Source: Paraburkholderia graminis C4D1M (GTDB lineage: Bacteria; Pseudomonadota; Gammaproteobacteria; Burkholderiales; Burkholderiaceae). From it: a stretch of DNA of 64,000 bases. How positions within the stretch are numbered: position 1 is the stretch's first letter; each line of letters starts with the position of its first letter. Below the pieces are notes generated by a model that did not search any database, was not told where the DNA came from, and saw nothing but the letters and a program-made list of their open reading frames with translations. Position numbers and translations under genes: made by a program. The stretch lies in NCBI RefSeq assembly GCF_000172415.1, contig NZ_ABLD01000002.1, forward strand, positions 1 through 64,000, written 5' to 3'. Shown here in pieces: positions 18,045-28,611 of the stretch.

Positions 18045-18073
18045 AAATAGGTCGGCGCCGAACGAATTTCAAG
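18045..18073 (-). promoter_or_regulatory. Sigma-32-like heat-shock promoter for the hsp20 genes
   Basis: On the minus strand a perfect CTTGAA -35 box (18073-18068) is followed after 15 bp by ACCTATTT (18052-18045), close to the CCCCATNT -10 consensus. It sits 127 bp upstream of the first hsp20 start. Confidence 0.6.
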
Positions 18074-18167
18074 TACGGTTTTTGCACAGTTGCCTGACGA
18101 AAAACCGGCGCGAAAACGCGCGACTCGCGCTGAAAAATTTTGTTACAAAGAGCCCGCTCGACACGCT

Positions 18168-18193
18168 CTTGAAGTCCCGCAACGAACCCCTAT
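18168..18193 (+). promoter_or_regulatory. Sigma-32-like heat-shock promoter for groESL
   Basis: Perfect CTTGAA -35 (18168-18173), 13-bp spacer, CCCCTAT -10 (18187-18193), 118 bp upstream of the groES ATG. It matches the E. coli sigma-32 consensus closely. I see no CIRCE repeat, so control seems to be by sigma-32 rather than HrcA. Confidence 0.75.
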
Positions 18194-18310
18194 TTCGCTT
18201 TCCGCCAGGACACTGGCAACGGCTGCGCCCCAACGCGGGCGTCATCCATCTCGCTGTTCGCGCGCAGCCGGATTCCTTTTTGGTGATCTGTTATCGCACA
18301 GGAGATGGAA

Positions 18311-18628
18311 ATGAACATTCGTCCCCTCTACGACCGGGTTGTCGTCAAGCGAATCGAGCGGCAACGCACGACGGCATCCGGCATCGTGATTCCGGACTCC
18401 GCCGCCGAAAAGCCCGAACAGGGCGAGGTGATCGCGGTCGGTGACGGGCGTCTGCTGAAGGACGGCACCCGGCGTCCTCCCGAACTCAAGGTCGGCGACC
18501 ACGTACTCTTCGGCAAATATGCAGGCCAGACCGTCAAGATCGACGGCGAGGAACTGCTCGTCATGCGCGAAGAAGACGTGATTGGCGTACTCGAAGCCGA
18601 CGCGGCCGCGCAGCGCAAAGCCGCGTGA
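18311..18628 (+). CDS. groES: Co-chaperonin GroES
   Basis: 105 aa, cytoplasmic heptameric lid of the GroEL folding chamber. [29 protein letters not shown] includes the mobile loop that docks on GroEL; the roof loop and [17 protein letters not shown] end are canonical. About nine residues longer than the usual 96-aa protein owing to a DAAAQRKAA tail. The ATG at 18311 has GGAG six bases upstream; an ATG at 18305 is too close. Followed 33 bp later by groEL. Confidence 0.97.
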   Translation: MNIRPLYDRVVVKRIERQRTTASGIVIPDSAAEKPEQGEVIAVGDGRLLKDGTRRPPELKVGDHVLFGKYAGQTVKIDGEELLVMREEDVIGVLEADAAAQRKAA

Positions 18629-18631
18629 TAA

Positions 18632-20284
<1,653 letters not shown>

Positions 20285-20371
20285 CCGAGTACCAAGCAAA
20301 GTACTGAGCAGAGTACAAAGGAGAAGGTTCGGCTGCCATTGCCGGGCTCACGTCCGGCACGGCTCCAGTTC

Positions 20372-20410
20372 GGCTCCGCTGTCCGTTCGCGGCTGGCGGA
20401 GCCGCTTTTT
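20372..20410 (+). terminator. Intrinsic terminator after groEL
   Basis: GGCTCCGC (20372-20379) pairs with GCGGAGCC (20396-20403), followed by GCTTTTT. Located 88 bp downstream of the groEL stop. Confidence 0.75.
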
Positions 20411-20458
20411 GCATGAGCCGCAGCCGGTTTGCGTGAGATTCGAAACGATCGAATACGT

Positions 20459-20719
20459 ATGGAACTGACGCTCATTATCGACTCGCGTCCACTGGCGCTC
20501 GAACTGGACGACGTGGTGGCGGGCCTGCTTGCCGCTCGCCTGAACCTGCCCTCGAACACCGACACGCGCGCGGCGCTCGCGCGCTATCTGAGCGATGCCG
20601 GCGGGCCGTGGATGCTCGACGAAAATCACATGCGCAAGCGCATCATGCGCCGCCTCATACTCGACATCGCCGATCCCGCGCTGGTGATCCGCTATCTGAT
20701 GATCGAGCAACCGCATTGA
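20459..20719 (+). CDS. Conserved-looking hypothetical protein (86 aa)
   Basis: 86-aa soluble protein, MELTLIIDSRPLALELDDVVAG at the start and RRLILDIADPALVIRYLMIEQPH at the end. Helical, mixed charge, no signal peptide, no family I recognise. The ATG at 20459 is preferred to the longer frame from 20429 because it lies beyond the groEL terminator and begins a well-structured sequence. Convergent with the CorA-type gene, 23 bp apart. Confidence 0.6.
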   Translation: MELTLIIDSRPLALELDDVVAGLLAARLNLPSNTDTRAALARYLSDAGGPWMLDENHMRKRIMRRLILDIADPALVIRYLMIEQPH

Positions 20720-20742
20720 ACGGCGCGGGCCTGTGTGTGCGG

Positions 20743-21773
20743 CTATCGTTCCTTCCTTCGACGAAACGCCCACCATGCCGCCAGTCCCGTGAAGCAGGCG
20801 ACGAGCACGACCAACACCCAGAAGCCGTGATGGTTCTCGGCAAACGGAATGCCGCCCACGTTCATACCGAAGAAGCCCGCGACGATTTGATCGGCATCGC
20901 GAGAACCGTGACCAGCGTCAGCGTAAACAGCGTGCGGTTATTCTGTTCTTCGAGCCGCGAAATAATCTCTTCTTGCAATAGCCTGACGCGTTCGATCAGC
21001 CCGGCCATGTCGGAGAGCACCACGGAGAACTCTTCCGTCGACTCGCGCAAATCCTGTACGTCTTCCGGATGAAGCCAGCGCGGCGGTCTCGCGAGCAGGC
21101 GGAAGATCGCGCCCGGCTCCGGCGCGAGCATCCGTTGCAAGCGCGTCAGCATGCGTCGCATGGCGCCCAGATCGAGCCGGTTTTGCGTGGGCCGCTGCGA
21201 GAGAAAACGGTCTTCGATACGGTCGATATCGGCGCTCGTGCGTCGAACGATCTGCACGAGCAGATCCGCCTGATCGCGCATCAGATGAACCAGCAGCTCG
21301 ACTGGCGAGCGGAAGATTTCGCCTTCTTTCACCGACGCGCGCAAGCGGTCCACCGAACGCAGCGGCTTGAGCCGCGCCGTCACGATGATCCGCTGATGTG
21401 CGTAAATCCAGAGTGTCGCAATCTCGGACGGCGTGAACTCGAGGTTGAACATCACGTCGTTAACCACGGCGCGCAATGCACCGTCGGCCTGCTCGATACG
21501 CGTGGAATGCGAGCCTTCACGCAACGCGTCGAAAAACGTCTCGGGCAGATCGAGTTGCGCGTGCATCCAACGCTCGGCCGCGCTGTGCGCGAGATTGAAA
21601 TGCAGCCACAGAAATTCGTCCGCATGCGAAGCGCTGTTTTGCTGCGCACGCAGCCATTCGAGCGCTTCGTCGGCGGAAATGGGCCGGCCCGCTTGCGTGG
21701 GCGAAAAGACGAAGCCGCACACAATGCCGGACGAATCGGAGCCATAGGTTTGCAGCAGAAGTTCAGATTTCAT
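20743..21773 (-). pseudogene. CorA-family metal transporter, frameshifted before the last helix
   Basis: About 343 codons once corrected. Long cytoplasmic N-terminal domain typical of CorA/ZntB (FLWLHFNLAHSAAERWMHAQLDLPETFFDAL, then the long coiled region up to RLEEQNNRTLFTLTLVTVLAMP). The frame ends at 20862 as PIKSSRASSV, but the next frame reads IVAGFFGMNVGG, the CorA signature GMN loop, then a second helix (HGFWVLVVLVACFTGLAAWW) and RRRKER, stopping at 20743. One base (a C in an AAC codon) seems to be lost around 20886-20889. If real, the ion-selectivity loop and last helix are missing; if a sequencing slip, this is an intact divalent-cation transporter. Confidence 0.82.
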
Positions 21774-22117
21774 AAGTCTTTCAGACCTTGCTTTCCGCTT
21801 GCGGTTTGTGATGACACTCGCAATTTACCAGTCCAACATGAAGCCGCAATGGCCGTCATATTGCCTCAACTCGAGCGTCGCCACGACGCTCGCAACATTG
21901 AGCGATTGCTTCATAGCGAATATCAATCATCCGCAAACCTTTGCGGCCTCTTACCTGGGAGTAACCGCCCTACGGTCAAGAAGAAGCGCGCCGTTATTGC
22001 GTGTGGCGCCAGCGAAAACCGATTTCCAACCGTCTGCTGCTGACCCCGGATTGTCCGGGCATCCGAAGTCTTCAAATAGTTTTCGGCCAAACATGTGGGC
22101 GACTGGAGTCCCGAATC
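21774..22117. other. Intergenic region between the CorA-type gene and the chemoreceptor
   Basis: 344 bp upstream of two divergent genes. It contains a 9-bp stem with a 3-nt loop (CGAGCGTCG 21872-21880 / CGACGCTCG 21884-21892) and a 6-bp stem CCCGGA-TTG-TCCGGG (22045-22059) close to the chemoreceptor start. No protein-coding frame looks real. Roles of the hairpins are unknown. Confidence 0.4.
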
Positions 22118-23693
22118 ATGAACTTTCATAATCTGTCGGAAAAGGCGAAGCTGACTGCCGCGTTCGGTTCGCTTGCGGTCGTCGTGATGATCGTCTCCGG
22201 CATATCGCTGATCGCGCTTAACGACGCGAACGAGCGCTTCGCCGGGTTCATCAGCGGCATCAATGCGCGTGCGCAGATGGCCGAGTCGGTGCGAAACGCG
22301 GTCAGCGACCGCGCGATTGCAGTGCGTAATCTCGTGCTTGTTTCATCGCCGGCGGATATCGATGTCGAGAAGGCCGCGGTGCTCGACGCGGAGAAGCGCG
22401 TCGAGAGCCGCCTCGACAAATTCAACGCGATGGTGGCCAGCGCGAAAGACATCAGCGAAAACGCGCGCACGCTCGCCGCGGAAATATCGCGTATCGAACA
22501 GCTTTATCGGCCCGTCGCGCTCGAGATCGACCGGCTCGCGGCGAGCGGACAGCGCGATGCCGCCATCGCCGACATCGCCAGCAAATGCCGTCCGCTGTTG
22601 ACCGCATTGACGAAAGCGGCGAACGCGTACCTGGACGCCACGCATGAACGCGCGGTAGAAATGGCGAAGGAGTCGGCCGAGCGCCTGGCGCATGAGCGCA
22701 ATCTGCTGATTGCCTTCTGCGTTGCCGCGATGGCGCTTGCAATCGGCGCCGGCATCGTCATCACGCGCGGTTTGATGCGTGCGCTTGGCGCCGAACCGGT
22801 CGCGCTCGCCGAAGTCACGCGGCGCGTCGCGGAAGGCGATCTGCGCGCGGTGCCTGGCGCCAGCAATGCGCCGGCGGGCAGCGTGCTCGCATCGATGGGC
22901 GAGATGCAGTCGAGCCTCGTTCGTCTGATCGGCAACGTTCGCCATGCCGCCGACAGCATCGCGACCGGTTCAAGCCAGATTGCGTCGGGCAACGTGGACC
23001 TGTCGTCGCGCACCGAGCAACAGGCCTCCTCCCTCCAGGAGACCGCATCGAGCATGGAAGAACTGACGACCACGGTGAAGCAGAACGCGGAAAACGCGCA
23101 GCAGGCGAGTACCTTGTCGGCCAATGCGTCCGACGTGGCGTCGAAGGGCAATGGCGTCGTCGGGGAAATGGTGGGCACCATGGGCGAGATCATTTATAAC
23201 TCAACGCGCATCGCCGAGATCACCGGCATGATCGAAGGCATTGCGTTTCAGACGAATATCCTCGCGCTCAATGCCGCCGTCGAAGCGGCGCGTTGCCGGC
23301 GAACAGGGCCGCGGCTTCGCCGTGGTGGCAAGCGAAGTGCGCAATCTTGCGCAGCGTTCGTCGAGCGCGGCAAAGGAGATCAAAGATCTGATCAGCACAT
23401 CCGTGCAGAAGATCCGCGACGGTTCGTCGCTCGCGGACAAGGCCGGCATGACGATGGCCGAAGTCACTCAGGCAGTCGCTCGCGTGACCGACATCATGGG
23501 CGAAATCGCGGCGGCCTCTGCGGAACAGAGCCGCGGTATCGAACAGGTCAATCAGCCGATCACGCAGATGGACGAGGTCACGCAACAGAACGCCGCGCTG
23601 GTGGAAGAAGCCGCGGCTGCATCAAAGTCGCTCGAAGATCAGGGCCGGCAATTGAATCAGTCGGTGTCGTTCTTCCGTCTCGAAGGCGTATAA
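22118..23693 (+). pseudogene. Methyl-accepting chemotaxis protein, frameshifted in the signalling domain
   Basis: About 525 codons once corrected. TM1 at about 12-33, a periplasmic four-helix-bundle ligand domain (about 34-195), TM2 at about 196-215, HAMP, then the MCP signalling domain. The frame is correct to [13 protein letters not shown] and then derails; the other frame resumes with [20 protein letters not shown] and runs to [10 protein letters not shown] at 23693. An extra T in CGTTGCC at 23293-23294 explains it. The hairpin tip that binds CheA/CheW is exactly at the break. The ATG at 22118 has GGAG nine bases upstream. Confidence 0.82.
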
Positions 23694-23707
23694 AGGCGGC
23701 TGCCGAA

Positions 23708-24670
23708 CTACCGCTTCGCGGCGGTGACGAGTTGCAGTGGCGTCTCTATCGTTCGCGATAATTCGCCCTGCTTTCTCTGCTCCGTCACCGCCTTTAGCGC
23801 GACGTCCATGCCGAACACCGCTTGCCGGTCGGCGAACTGATTGACGGTGGCGAGTACGTGACCGTCCGCGATCAACGGCTTGATCGCTTCAATCGCGTTA
23901 TAGCCGGTGATGTACACGCCGCCGGTCCGGCCCGCGTCGCGAACGGCGTCCGCCGCGCCCATTGCCATGTTGTCGTTCGCACATAGCAAGCCGCGAATCT
24001 GCGGATGCTGGCCGAGTATTTTCGACGCAATGTCGCGGCCTTTGCCATATTCCCAGTCGCCGGCCTCGGTCGCGACGAGCTGCATGCCCGCCGCGTTCAT
24101 CGCTTCCTTGTAGCCGGCCGTGCGTTGCTGCGCGTTGCGATCGGCTGCGATGCCTTCGATGATCGCGACCTGATCGCCGGGCTTCAGCCGCTCGACGAGA
24201 TAGTTCGCCACCAGCATCGCGCCCTTGCGATTGTCGGGGCCGACAAACGGCACAGAGATTTTCGCTGCGTCCTGCAAGGCGTCGTCGAGCGGATTGTCGA
24301 TGCTGACCACGATGATGCCCGCCTTGATCGCGCGCGCGACCACCGACGTCAATCCTTTCGAGCCCGACGGCGCAATCACGATCGCGTTCATCTTCGCGCG
24401 GATCAGGTCCTCGACAATGCGAATCTGTCCCGCCGTGTCGGGCTCCGTCGCGGTTCCGCGCACCGTCAACGCGAATTGCGACGCGTAGTGTTGTTGATAA
24501 TTTTTGGCCGCGTTCGCCATCGCAGCGGTGAAGGGGTCGCTGAGCGACTTCAGCACGAGCGCGATCTTCGGCATGCCGCCTTCCACGGTTGCCGCGCCGG
24601 CCGCACGCGTGAGACCGGCCGCAGCCAGTGCACCGGCGATCAGCACGCGGCGGCGCATTCTCTGCGTCAT
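23708..24670 (-). CDS. Ribose-type periplasmic sugar-binding protein (orphan)
   Basis: 320 aa with a twin-basic N-terminus MRRRVLIAGALAAAGLTRAAGA (export signal, possibly Tat-like), then a type I periplasmic-binding fold (Peripla_BP_4, RbsB-like): KIALVLKSLSDPFTAAMANAAKNY, IVEDLIRAKMNAIVIAPSGS, GLLCANDNMAMGAADAV and GYNAIEAIKPLIADG. AAGGAGAG lies upstream of the ATG. It binds a sugar or similar ligand for an RbsABC-type importer or a chemoreceptor, but no matching permease or ATPase is nearby. It ends 14 bp from the end of the chemoreceptor gene, so pairing with that receptor is possible but unproven. Confidence 0.85.
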   Translation of the reverse strand: MTQRMRRRVLIAGALAAAGLTRAAGAATVEGGMPKIALVLKSLSDPFTAAMANAAKNYQQHYASQFALTVRGTATEPDTAGQIRIVEDLIRAKMNAIVIAPSGSKGLTSVVARAIKAGIIVVSIDNPLDDALQDAAKISVPFVGPDNRKGAMLVANYLVERLKPGDQVAIIEGIAADRNAQQRTAGYKEAMNAAGMQLVATEAGDWEYGKGRDIASKILGQHPQIRGLLCANDNMAMGAADAVRDAGRTGGVYITGYNAIEAIKPLIADGHVLATVNQFADRQAVFGMDVALKAVTEQRKQGELSRTIETPLQLVTAAKR

Positions 24671-24764
24671 CGTTTCTCTCCTTCGTGGCGGCGCCCGTCA
24701 AGTGCATGAACGCCAACGGATGAACGCGGACCGATAGGACCGCAAACGGCTTGCCTGTTCGACA

Positions 24765-26105
24765 TCAACGAGCTTTCAGCACGAGCAGCTCGGATGCGAT
24801 CTGCTCGAATAACGGCCGCTTGTCGACGTCTTCGCTCAGGCAACCGTCGCGCAAGCTCGCGAGCTTCACGGCGACGTCTGCTTGCACACGCGAATCGCTC
24901 CAGTGGCAGCGGGTCATCAATTCCTCGAGCAGGCAACCATATGCTCTCACTTCGAGACGCTCCAGCGCCACGCCTGCTTCGCGGTTCTCCGTCGAATAGA
25001 AAGAAGCCGCGCCGAAGTCTCCTAACAATACACGTGCCTGGCCGTCATGCAGAATGTTATGCGCGTACAGGTCGCCGTGCATGACGCCTCGCCGATGCAA
25101 ATGACTGGCCGCCGATGCAACGCCGTGCGCCATGTCGACCACGTCTACTGGGTTGAAACGCACGTCGGCCGCGTAGATGTCGCGCGTGCACGATTCGAAG
25201 CTCGGCGGCCCTGCCAGATTGCGGTATTGCGGGTCGATCAGTTCCATCACGAGTCCGTGCGCGTTGTCCGGATGGTCCTTCACTTTTCCGGCTACTGCAA
25301 TCAGGTTGGGATGATCGCCGGATCGAATGCAAGCGGCCATTTCGCAGTCGGGCAAACCATCGCTCGTAACGGCGCCCTTGAACAGCTTGACCGCGACGCG
25401 CCGCGCGGTGTTCTCGTGCGTGCGCAGTTCGGCGCGATAGATCACGCCCGAAGCGCCCTCGCCCAGTTGCTCATGCAAACGCAGATCGTTCCAGCCAATT
25501 TCAGCGATGGGCGTATCGTCCAAAGCCGCCGCTTCGAGTGCTTCGCCAAATGGATTGCCCGCATAAGCGAGCCATGCGAGCCGCGGCATATGAAATAACC
25601 ATGCCGGCAATTCATCGAGTCGATTGGCGGCAAGCCGCAGCAACTCGAGTCGCGAACACGCGGCCAGTTGTTCGGGAAGAAAGCGCAGACGATTGCCTGC
25701 CAGCATCAATTTCTGCAAATGCGTACAGTGACCGATTTCCGGCGGCAATGCGTCGATCTCGTTGTCTGTGAGAATCAGCCAGCGCAGACGCGGCGGCAAC
25801 GCGTTCCCCGCGACGGTGCGAATGCGATTCGCCTTGAAGCCGATCATGCTCAATTGCGGGCATTGTCCGAGCACCGGCGGCAACTCGGTGAACGGGTTGT
25901 TCGACGCAAACAGGATGCGCAGTTTGCGTAGTCGCGCGAAATCGTCGGGCAAGGCGGTGAGCGCGTTGCCGGAAAGATCGAGAACTTCGAGCGTGTCGGC
26001 GAGATCGAAAATCTCACGTGGAAATTCGCTGAGCCCGCACGGAAGTTTCAAGTGGCGCGTGCCCGCGAGTTGTCCCGCTCTCAGTTGTTCAAGTGTCGTG
26101 GTCAC
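24765..26105 (-). CDS. Leucine-rich-repeat protein kinase
   Basis: 446 aa from a GTG at 26105. The N-terminal half (about 15-190) is a run of about seven LRRs of the bacterial type (LEVLDLSGNALTALPDDFA, LRILFASNNPFTELPPVLG, LQKLMLAGNRLRFLPEQLA and others). The C-terminal half (about 205-446) is a eukaryotic-like kinase domain with glycine loop GEGASGVIY, VAVKLFK lysine, catalytic loop HGDLYAHNIL (HRD replaced by HGD) and DFG in LLGDFGAASF. No signal peptide or TM, so cytoplasmic. It probably phosphorylates partner proteins recognised through the LRRs; targets unknown. An ATG at 26216 would add a disordered leader and has no clear RBS; the real start is uncertain. Divergent from ogt. Confidence 0.85.
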   Translation of the reverse strand: MTTTLEQLRAGQLAGTRHLKLPCGLSEFPREIFDLADTLEVLDLSGNALTALPDDFARLRKLRILFASNNPFTELPPVLGQCPQLSMIGFKANRIRTVAGNALPPRLRWLILTDNEIDALPPEIGHCTHLQKLMLAGNRLRFLPEQLAACSRLELLRLAANRLDELPAWLFHMPRLAWLAYAGNPFGEALEAAALDDTPIAEIGWNDLRLHEQLGEGASGVIYRAELRTHENTARRVAVKLFKGAVTSDGLPDCEMAACIRSGDHPNLIAVAGKVKDHPDNAHGLVMELIDPQYRNLAGPPSFESCTRDIYAADVRFNPVDVVDMAHGVASAASHLHRRGVMHGDLYAHNILHDGQARVLLGDFGAASFYSTENREAGVALERLEVRAYGCLLEELMTRCHWSDSRVQADVAVKLASLRDGCLSEDVDKRPLFEQIASELLVLKAR

Positions 26106-26259
26106 AGTGGTAGAAATATCCGGTGCTGCGGTCCGTCGTGCTGGTAGGGTCGATTTTACTGGGTGACGTGCGGCGCGGCTTGCGTCGTGATGGCGATCGC
26201 TCACCGTCTGCTGCACAAATCCTTCATACTTGACGACGAAAATACGCAGGAGCAGACAA

Positions 26260-26862
26260 GTGACTTACGCCTACAAGCTGATGGATTCTCCGGTCGGCCA
26301 ATTGAAGCTCGTCGCCCGCGGCGATCGGTTGACCGCCATTCTGTGGGAGAACGACAAGCCGAACCGCGTGCGGCTCGGTGAGTTGGTGCTCGCCGACGAT
26401 CGGCCGATCCTGCTCGAAACCGAGCGTCAGTTGCACGAGTACTTCGCGGGCAACAGAGACGCGTTCGATCTCGCACTCGACTTTCAGGGCACCGAGTTTC
26501 AGAAGAAAGTGTGGGCCGCGTTGTTGACGATCCCATTTGGCCAGACACGTACGTATGCGCAGATCGCCGCGCAGATCGGCAATGTCAACGCCGTGCGTGC
26601 AGTGGGTGCCGCCAACGGTCGGAATCCTGTTTCGATTGTGGCGCCGTGCCACCGCGTGATAGGCGCATCCGGCAACCTCACGGGCTTTGCCGGCGGGTTG
26701 GCGAACAAGATGCTGTTACTCGCGCTGGAAGCAGGGCAAACGTCGCTTGATGCCGGCGCCGATGTGCAAACGCAAGTCACCGCAGCGACTACCAAAGCCG
26801 CCGCAAAACGCTCACGCGCTGCGCCGCCTCGCGGCATGCAGGGTTCGTTGTTCGGCAATTGA
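26260..26862 (+). CDS. ogt: Methylated-DNA--protein-cysteine methyltransferase
   Basis: 200 aa. Suicidal DNA repair protein that moves the methyl group from O6-methylguanine to its own Cys130 (motif PCHRV at 129-133), with the DNA-binding arginine finger/HTH around TRTYAQIAAQIGNVNAVRAVGAANGRNP. The N-terminal Ogt-type domain starts MDSPVGQLKLVA. It starts at GTG 26260 with AGGAG seven bases upstream. Longer than usual (about 160-170 aa): an Ala/Lys/Thr-rich tail ends in QGSLFGN, reminiscent of a sliding-clamp-binding pentapeptide. Confidence 0.93.
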   Translation: MTYAYKLMDSPVGQLKLVARGDRLTAILWENDKPNRVRLGELVLADDRPILLETERQLHEYFAGNRDAFDLALDFQGTEFQKKVWAALLTIPFGQTRTYAQIAAQIGNVNAVRAVGAANGRNPVSIVAPCHRVIGASGNLTGFAGGLANKMLLLALEAGQTSLDAGADVQTQVTAATTKAAAKRSRAAPPRGMQGSLFGN

Positions 26863-26905
26863 CGGCATCGGCGGAATGCGTGGCAGAAGCTAGAGACAGG
26901 CACGT

Positions 26906-28489
26906 TCAGAAGTTCGAGAAGAACGCCCGTGCCGCGAGCATGCAAGAGCCCGCAACCAGTTCTCCATGATAGGAACGCAATACCGCTGACGCGCCGCCGT
27001 CCGTTGCGCCTGCGGCCACCGCTTGTTTCGAAACGTCGGCCTTCGCGTTCGCAAAACCGCGCTTAAGCGCCGCGAACGAATCGTCGGCTCCGGTGACGGG
27101 CGAGTCGACATCCAGCACCGAAGTGAGTCCCGCCGGCACTTTCGCGTTGAGCCAATACGCCTGCTCGATGCGTGCGTTGAAGAAGTACACCATCGGATCG
27201 GCGCCGCCTCCGCACAGTAGCACTGGCGCCTTTGGCACCCAGTTGCGCAAATCATTACGCTTGAACGCCTGTCGCAGCGGATGCAGCGGATTTGCCGCGG
27301 GCTCAAGGTTCGGCATTGCGTTGGGGAACGCGCCATCAGGATTCGCCTCGGCGTCTTCGAGAAGCGCGCGGCGATAGCTGTTGCGCACGAGATTGGCGTC
27401 GCCGAAACCGGCTGCGAATAGCCGTGTCAACGGAGGTGGCGTGAGTGCCGACGATGCGGGCGGCGTCATCGACTGAAACTGCGCGGCAGGTGGCGTGCTG
27501 CTGAAAAGATGCGACGGCGGCAACTTTCGCTGCGAGAAAATGGTATCGAGCGATTGCGCGCTCGGCAGCAGTTGTTCGATGTCGGGTGCGTAGGCGGCTT
27601 CGAAGAAGTCGTCCGGCTTGCGGTACAGGTTCTTATAGGCATGCTGATAACCGGTCACGACCAATGTCGTGAAGAGCGTCGAGCCGAGACTGACCTGGCC
27701 CGCGCTGATGGCGTCGGCAGTAGCGGCAAGCGCATACGGGCCCGAACCTGGCGCGGAGGCTGTCACGCTGACGCCCGCTGCCTGCAGCGCGCGATGCGTT
27801 GCGAGCGCAACGAAACCGCCTTGCGAATAGCCGGTGATGAACAGCTTGCCGTTCTCGCGAATTGCTGCCCGTTTGCCTTCGTCGTTGAGCACGACGCGCG
27901 CCGCCCGCAGCGAGTCGATCATATCGGCGGACTGCTGGTCGGCGTTCAGATAAGGATGGTACGGAAGATCGGAACCGGCATAGCCCGCATAGTTGCTGGC
28001 CGCGACGATGTAGCCGTGAGCGGCGTACATCGCGGCGACGCTGAGGCCTTCGCCCGCGCCGCCGTTCTCCGGGTCGCTTTGCGTCACGTCGGCGAGGTTG
28101 TACTTGCGATACGCGGTGGTGCCGTGCGCATACAACATCATGGGACGCGGCCCGCTGCACGTCGCGGACTCGCCGTGCGGGATCATCAGTGCGCCGCTCG
28201 CTGTTGCCGGTTCGCCGGCGGCACCGATGGTGCGATAACGGTAATAGACGATCTGCACGCCGCAAGCAGGCGCGCCCGCCATTTGCATGAGTTGCTGCCC
28301 GGAGGGACTTGATGAAAGCAGCTTCGACAACGCTGCAGCATTCAACCGCGAGGTGACCCGATGATCGAGCAGTTGGCCGCGCGCGCGGCATGCTTTATCG
28401 CACGACGAGTCGGCTTGCGCTGGGCCGCCCGCGGTCAACGCAATACATGACAGCAGTGCGAGGGCTGCGATGCGGGTGGGTTGTGGCAT
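26906..28489 (-). CDS. Secreted lipase/esterase (LIP-type)
   Basis: 527 aa with a signal peptide (MPQPTRIAALALLSCIALTAGGPAQA). Alpha/beta-hydrolase of the secretory-lipase type: MMLYAHGTTAYRKYNLAD, MYAAHGYIVAASNYAGYAGSD, nucleophile elbow GYSQGG, ASAPGSGPYAL, and LLCGGGADPMVYFFNA, which carries the acid. The catalytic His is probably in the C-terminal SYHGE. Several cysteine pairs suggest an oxidising extracytoplasmic setting. GGAG precedes the ATG. Convergent with ogt (43-bp gap). Substrate probably a lipid or polyester; not determinable. Confidence 0.85.
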   Translation of the reverse strand: MPQPTRIAALALLSCIALTAGGPAQADSSCDKACRARGQLLDHRVTSRLNAAALSKLLSSSPSGQQLMQMAGAPACGVQIVYYRYRTIGAAGEPATASGALMIPHGESATCSGPRPMMLYAHGTTAYRKYNLADVTQSDPENGGAGEGLSVAAMYAAHGYIVAASNYAGYAGSDLPYHPYLNADQQSADMIDSLRAARVVLNDEGKRAAIRENGKLFITGYSQGGFVALATHRALQAAGVSVTASAPGSGPYALAATADAISAGQVSLGSTLFTTLVVTGYQHAYKNLYRKPDDFFEAAYAPDIEQLLPSAQSLDTIFSQRKLPPSHLFSSTPPAAQFQSMTPPASSALTPPPLTRLFAAGFGDANLVRNSYRRALLEDAEANPDGAFPNAMPNLEPAANPLHPLRQAFKRNDLRNWVPKAPVLLCGGGADPMVYFFNARIEQAYWLNAKVPAGLTSVLDVDSPVTGADDSFAALKRGFANAKADVSKQAVAAGATDGGASAVLRSYHGELVAGSCMLAARAFFSNF

Positions 28490-28611
28490 GCGGGGTTGCT
28501 CCGGGAAGGATTGGCTTCACACGCGTCAATATGCCCGGTTGCTGTAGATGGGACAATACCGCTCGCTTCATCCGATCGCCCTAACCCAATTCGCAACACC
28601 ACCTTCCCCAA

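Noticed and set aside
21990..22010. FliA-like promoter (GCCGTTAT) for the chemoreceptor at 22118
   Set aside because: The -10 is off-consensus by two bases, and no TAAA/TCAA element lies at the correct spacing.
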